A stretch of DNA of 57,365 nucleotides from Comamonadaceae bacterium. Lineage in GTDB: Bacteria; Pseudomonadota; Gammaproteobacteria; Burkholderiales; Burkholderiaceae_C. Below the pieces are notes generated by a model, which saw only the letters and a list, made by a program, of their open reading frames with translations, ran no database searches and had not been told where the DNA came from. Within the stretch, counting starts at the first letter, position 1. Each line of letters begins with the position of its first letter. The position numbers were made by a program, and so were the translations under genes. Below, one piece after another: positions 54,401-57,365 of this stretch. The DNA lies in the NCBI GenBank assembly GCA_947448745.1, contig CANFOQ010000013.1, forward strand, positions 1 to 57,365, in the 5' to 3' direction.

Positions 54401-56120
54401 AGTCCAGCACCGGCTGACTCACTTCCAAGCGCATCGGCGGGTTCACTTGGTTGATGTCAAGCAAGTTGGGTTTGGGGCCCACGAACGACACCAAGGACAT
54501 GACGATGGCTTCGCGGATTGGGTCGATCGGCGGGTTGGTCACTTGCGCGAACAACTGCTTGAAGTAGTTGTAGAGCGGTTTGTTTTTGTCACTCAACACG
54601 GCCAAGGGGCTGTCGTTGCCCATCGAGCCCAAGGCCTCTTCGCCATTGGCCGCCATCGGGGCCATCAAGAATTTGAAGTCTTCTTGGGTGTAGCCAAACG
54701 CTTGTTGGCGGTCCAGCAAAGCCAGGCCGCTTTGCTCGGGTGCGCCCACAGGGTGCTCGGCCACATCGTCCAAACGGATGCGCAGGTTTTCAATCCATTG
54801 CTTGTAGGGCTTGCTGTTGGCCAGACCGGACTTCAATTCTTCGTCGTCGATCATGCGGCCTTGTTCGAGGTCGATCAGGAACATCTTGCCGGGCTGCAAG
54901 CGCCATTTGCGCACGATCTTGCTCTCGGGCACGGGCAACACACCCGACTCAGACCCCATGATCACCATGTCGTCATCGGTGATGCAGTAGCGTGAAGGAC
55001 GCAGGCCGTTGCGGTCGAGGGTGGCGCCAATTTGGCGGCCATCGGTGAACACGATGGACGCGGGGCCGTCCCAAGGTTCGAGCATGGCGGCGTGGTATTC
55101 ATAGAACGCACGACGACGTGTGTCCATGGTGTTGTGGTTTTCCCAAGGCTCGGGAATCATCATCATCACCGCTTGGCTCAAGGGGTAACCGGCCATCGTC
55201 AACAGTTCCAAACAGTTGTCGAAGGTGGCGGTGTCGGATTGATCGGCGAAGCTGATCGGGTAGAGCTTTTGCAAGTCTGCACCCAACACAGCAGAAGACA
55301 TCACGCCTTCACGCGCTTTCATCCAGTTGTAGTTGCCCTTGACCGTGTTGATCTCACCGTTGTGCGCCACATAGCGATAGGGGTGGGCCAGCGGCCACTC
55401 GGGGAAGGTGTTGGTGGAGAAACGCTGGTGCACCAAACCCAGAGCGGATACGCAACGCGTGTCTTGCAGGTCTTTGAAATAGGTGCCCACCTGGTCGGCC
55501 AACAACAGGCCTTTGTAGATGACGGTGCGGCTGGACATGCTGGGCACGTAATACTCTTTGCCGTGCTTCAAGTTCAGGTGTTGGATGGCGGCGCTGGCGG
55601 TTTTGCGAATCACATACAGCTTGCGCTCTAAAGCATCTTGCACGATGACATCGTTGCCGCGGCCGATGAACACTTGGCGCATCAAAGGTTCTTTGGCACG
55701 CACCGTGGGTGACATCGGCATCTCTTTGTTGACCGGCACATCGCGCCAGCCCAACAGCACCTGGCCTTCGGCTTTGATGGCGCGCTCGAGTTCTTGCTCA
55801 CAAGCCAAACGCGAGGCGTGTTCTTTCGGCAAGAACACCATGCCCACGCCGTATTCGCCAAAGGCCGGCAGGTTCACGCCTTGCTTGGCCATGTCTTCGC
55901 GGTACAAAGCATCGGGCAATTGAATCAAGATGCCTGCGCCATCACCCATCAAGGCATCGGCACCGACCGCGCCACGGTGGTCGAGGTTTTCCAAAATCTT
56001 CAGCGCTTGGCTGACGATTTCGTGGGTTTTGTTGCCTTTGATATGAGCGACAAAACCAACGCCACAAGCGTCGTGCTCTTGGTTGGACTGGTACAAACCC
56101 TCGGTAAATGCCTGTTGCAT
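51432..56120 (-). CDS. gltB: glutamate synthase large subunit
   Basis: 1562 residues. N-terminal class-II glutamine amidotransferase with nucleophile Cys19 (EHDACGVGF, exposed after processing), central domain, FMN-binding TIM barrel ([20 protein letters not shown] in part; [11 protein letters not shown]), a 3Fe-4S cluster in [13 protein letters not shown] and the C-terminal GxGxG beta-helix ([25 protein letters not shown]). ATG 56120 is chosen since GAAGGA lies about nine bases before it; 56129 is too close. Sigma-70-like promoter at 56157-56185. Confidence 0.96.
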   Translation of the reverse strand: MQQAFTEGLYQSNQEHDACGVGFVAHIKGNKTHEIVSQALKILENLDHRGAVGADALMGDGAGILIQLPDALYREDMAKQGVNLPAFGEYGVGMVFLPKEHASRLACEQELERAIKAEGQVLLGWRDVPVNKEMPMSPTVRAKEPLMRQVFIGRGNDVIVQDALERKLYVIRKTASAAIQHLNLKHGKEYYVPSMSSRTVIYKGLLLADQVGTYFKDLQDTRCVSALGLVHQRFSTNTFPEWPLAHPYRYVAHNGEINTVKGNYNWMKAREGVMSSAVLGADLQKLYPISFADQSDTATFDNCLELLTMAGYPLSQAVMMMIPEPWENHNTMDTRRRAFYEYHAAMLEPWDGPASIVFTDGRQIGATLDRNGLRPSRYCITDDDMVIMGSESGVLPVPESKIVRKWRLQPGKMFLIDLEQGRMIDDEELKSGLANSKPYKQWIENLRIRLDDVAEHPVGAPEQSGLALLDRQQAFGYTQEDFKFLMAPMAANGEEALGSMGNDSPLAVLSDKNKPLYNYFKQLFAQVTNPPIDPIREAIVMSLVSFVGPKPNLLDINQVNPPMRLEVSQPVLDFQDMAKLRHIESMTNGKFKSATLDITYPLSWGHEGVEAKLASLCAEAVDHIKSGHNILIISDRAITATQVAIPALLALSAIHQHLVKEGLRTTAGLVVETGSAREVHHFAVLAGYGAEAVHPYLAMESLAAMHAELPGDLSADKAIYNYVKAIGKGLSKIMSKMGVSTYMSYCGAQLFEAIGLNSETIAKYFTGTPSRVEGIGIFDIAEEAIRMHTSAFSDDPVLATMLDAGGEYAWRARGEDHMWTPDAIAKLQHSTRANNFSTYKEYAQIINDQSRRHMTLRGLFEFKIDPSKAIPLDQVEPATEIVKRFATGAMSLGSISTEAHATLAVAMNRIGGKSNTGEGGEDPARYRNELKGIPIKAGESLKSVIGDKQVEVDMPLLAGDSLRSKIKQVASGRFGVTAEYLSSSDQIQIKMAQGAKPGEGGQLPGSKVSEYIGFLRYSVPGVGLISPPPHHDIYSIEDLAQLIHDLKNVAPHADISVKLVSEVGVGTIAAGVAKCKADHVVIAGHDGGTGASPWSSIKHCGSPWEIGLAETQQTLVLNGLRSRIRVQTDGQMKTGRDVAIGALLGADEFGFATAPLVVEGCIMMRKCHLNTCPVGVATQDPVLRQKFSGKPEHVVNYFFFIAEEVRHIMAQLGIAKFDDLIGRADLLDMKKGVEHWKAKGLDFSRLLAMPAVPQGTALFHTQTQDHGLDKALDKRLIEKSRAAIDKGEKVQFMEVARNVNRSVGAMLSGALTQVRPEGLPDDTLRIQLEGTGGQSFGAFLAKGITLYLIGDANDYTGKGLSGGRVIVRPSIDFRGDAVSNTIVGNTVLYGATSGEAFFSGVAGERFAVRLSGATAVVEGTGDHGCEYMTGGTVAVLGNTGRNFAAGMSGGIAYVYNEDGLFDKRCNTAMVSMEPVLGEKEQAAAVPAALWHRGQSDEMQLKKLLEDHHRWTGSKRARALLDNWAEARGKFVKVFPNEYKRALGELAAAAEKPAKAKKATVKS

Positions 56121-56156
56121 GGCGCGCATCCTTCGTTTTTTCGATCAAGGGCGCCA

Positions 56157-56185
56157 AGCATAGTGCACCGCAGCACGCTTTTCAA
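56157..56185 (-). promoter_or_regulatory. gltB promoter
   Basis: Minus strand TTGAAA (56180-56185), 17-bp spacer, TATGCT (56157-56162). REP copy 6 begins eight bases upstream of the -35. Confidence 0.55.
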
Positions 56186-56192
56186 AGAAATT

Positions 56193-56213
56193 AATTGGGG
56201 TCAGATTCCAATT
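56193..56213 (+). repeat. REP-like palindrome, copy 6
   Basis: Same 21-bp palindrome, between the gltB promoter and the RAYT gene. A partial copy (TAATTGGGGACAGATGAG) at 56241-56258 encodes the last codons of the RAYT gene. Confidence 0.9.
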
Positions 56214-56239
56214 AATTCCCGAATTTTTTACTTGGTTAT

Positions 56240-56935
56240 TTAATTGGGGACAGATGAGAACGGCCGACCGGCTGCGGCTTTGCTGACTCGCCGAGGCGTG
56301 AGCTGCTGCAAACCCGAGACAAAACTCTCTTCCCCCAAGGCCCAGCCGCTCAGGGTGGCAGATGTGAGCGCGTGCTGTTGTGATTGCTCAATACCAGCTT
56401 GCACCAACTGGGCATAGGCCAGTTCTCGGGCAAACGGCGTGTTGCCCAAAGACCAGTACAAAGGATGGGGCGTGAGCCAGGCATCTTGCCGGGTGCCGGT
56501 GTAATGCGCATGGCTGGACCAGGGGAAATCGGCGGCCTGGGTCACCATGCCCGCACGCACCGGGTTCAGATCGATATAGACCATGCAGGCCAAAAAATAG
56601 CGCTCGGTTTGAATCAGCGTCGAGCGGTAACGCCCTTCCCACAGCGTGCCGGTGCGGCCATGGCGTTGGTTGAACTGCCGCACATAACTGCGTCCCACGT
56701 CTTGCATCATGAGCGGCAGGCCCTTGTCTTGTCGGGGCGTGACCAGCAAATGCAGGTGGTTGCTCATCAACACATAGGCATGCACCTCGACCTGGTGCGC
56801 CAAGGCCTGGGTTTCCAGCAGACCAAGCATGCGTTGGCGGTCGGCGGCGTCGCGAAAAATATCTTGGCGGTTGTTGCCGCGCAGGATGACGTGGTGCGGG
56901 TGGTCGGTGAGGGTGAGGCGGGGCAGGCGGGCCAT
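56240..56935 (-). CDS. REP-associated tyrosine transposase (RAYT, Y1_Tnp family)
   Basis: 231 residues. The HUH motif is NHLHLLVTP near 59-67. YVRQFNQRHGRTGTLWEGRY (in parts) near 84-103 and IDLNPVRAGMV near 120 are RAYT hallmarks. RAYTs are single-copy relatives of IS200/IS605 transposases that act on flanking REP palindromes. Here the same palindrome is found on both sides (56193 and 57017) and in five more copies near 39-41 kb. The stop codon comes from a partial palindrome copy. Confidence 0.9.
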   Translation of the reverse strand: MARLPRLTLTDHPHHVILRGNNRQDIFRDAADRQRMLGLLETQALAHQVEVHAYVLMSNHLHLLVTPRQDKGLPLMMQDVGRSYVRQFNQRHGRTGTLWEGRYRSTLIQTERYFLACMVYIDLNPVRAGMVTQAADFPWSSHAHYTGTRQDAWLTPHPLYWSLGNTPFARELAYAQLVQAGIEQSQQHALTSATLSGWALGEESFVSGLQQLTPRRVSKAAAGRPFSSVPN

Positions 56936-57016
56936 GGCGGCATGTTATCGCCCTTGGTTTGCCCGCAGTTGAGTGCGGCTTACTTTTTGGTGCAAGCGTG
57001 ACTTCAACGCCAAAAC

Positions 57017-57037
57017 AATTGGAATCCGACCCCCATT
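57017..57037 (-). repeat. REP-like palindrome, copy 7 (diverged)
   Basis: Inverted copy with internal changes (ATCCGACCCCC for ATCTGACCCC), upstream of the RAYT gene and 27 bp before the thioredoxin-like gene. Confidence 0.75.
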
Positions 57038-57063
57038 TTTTTGTGGCTTAACATCAGAACGAC

Positions 57064-57365
57064 ATGAACAACGCCACCGCAACAACCACCCCACCCAGCC
57101 TCTGGGTGCTGTGTCTGTGCGCCGAATGGTGCGGCACCTGCCGCGAATACCAGCCGTTGTTCAACCAACTGGCGTTGGACATGCCACAGGCCAGGTTTGT
57201 TTGGGTGGACGTGGAGGCGCACGACGACCTGCTGCAAGACCTGGACATCGAAAACTTCCCCACTTTGTTGATTGCCGACGCGCAACAACAAGCTCGTTTT
57301 GCCGGCACGGTGTTGCCGCACTTTGAAACCTTGCAGCGCATGTGCAAAGCCGCTCTGGCTGGCGA
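57064..57365 (+). CDS. thioredoxin-fold protein, 5' part
   Basis: The first 100 residues are in the window; the gene runs off the end. WVLCLCAEWCGTCREYQP carries the redox motif CGTC near 24-27 and NFPTLLI provides the cis-proline. No signal peptide, so cytoplasmic. The exact redox partner is unknown. Confidence 0.85.
   Translation, partial: MNNATATTTPPSLWVLCLCAEWCGTCREYQPLFNQLALDMPQARFVWVDVEAHDDLLQDLDIENFPTLLIADAQQQARFAGTVLPHFETLQRMCKAALAG

Overview
The window looks like a chromosomal segment of a betaproteobacterium, most probably family Comamonadaceae (Limnohabitans/Rhodoferax-like). This rests on gene content and synteny: a gltB-gltD-mlaFEDACB-ABC-bolA-murA-hisG-hisD run, a gsp type II secretion cluster with a divergent gspC, a short HisG that needs HisZ, a Coq7 hydroxylase and many 'Porin_4' type porins. 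The species cannot be fixed from the sequence alone.

Layout. 1-183 is the tail of an MBL-fold hydrolase. 188-526 (minus) is the RNase P RNA. 595-5255 (plus) holds an FAD oxidoreductase, cysK and a B12-type radical SAM protein. 5319-6569 is a DUF4143 ATPase. 6602-9296 (minus) carries htpX, a DUF3025 gene and pyrC. 9350-9442 is a porin relic. 9458-12352 (minus) is a dgkA / YejM-like sulfatase / pagL-like envelope-lipid operon. 12469-17385 (minus) is a porin array of three intact genes and one with an in-frame stop. coq7, an OsmC-like gene, a candidate small RNA (about 18740-18828) and ilvA follow. 20501-24012 is an accessory patch: DUF2442/DUF4160 pair, tyrosine recombinase, a porin that has lost its start, and a toxin remnant with an orphan antitoxin.

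24030-34807 is the type II secretion cluster (gspC diverging from gspGHIJKLMNDEF, mostly with ATGA start/stop overlaps), followed by a 5'-nucleotidase and an SbmA/BacA-like ABC exporter. A cyclopropane-fatty-acid synthase gene leads into a second accessory patch (39087-40838). There a 21-bp palindrome (AATTGG-N9-CCAATT) recurs and brackets a mazEF module, a second toxin-antitoxin module and an inverted-repeat-rich spacer. From 56120 back to 40826 a 14-gene co-directional run makes glutamate synthase, the Mla phospholipid transport system, an ABC exporter, a BolA protein, MurA, HisG and HisD. The same palindrome flanks a REP-associated tyrosine transposase (RAYT) at 56240-56935, so this is probably the enzyme linked to the repeat family. 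The window ends in a thioredoxin-like gene.

The most notable signals are the RAYT/REP family with toxin-antitoxin cassettes between palindromes and stop codons formed by palindrome sequence; six porin loci of which three are broken; the envelope-lipid operon preceded by an eight-base homopolymer; and the small-RNA candidate upstream of ilvA.
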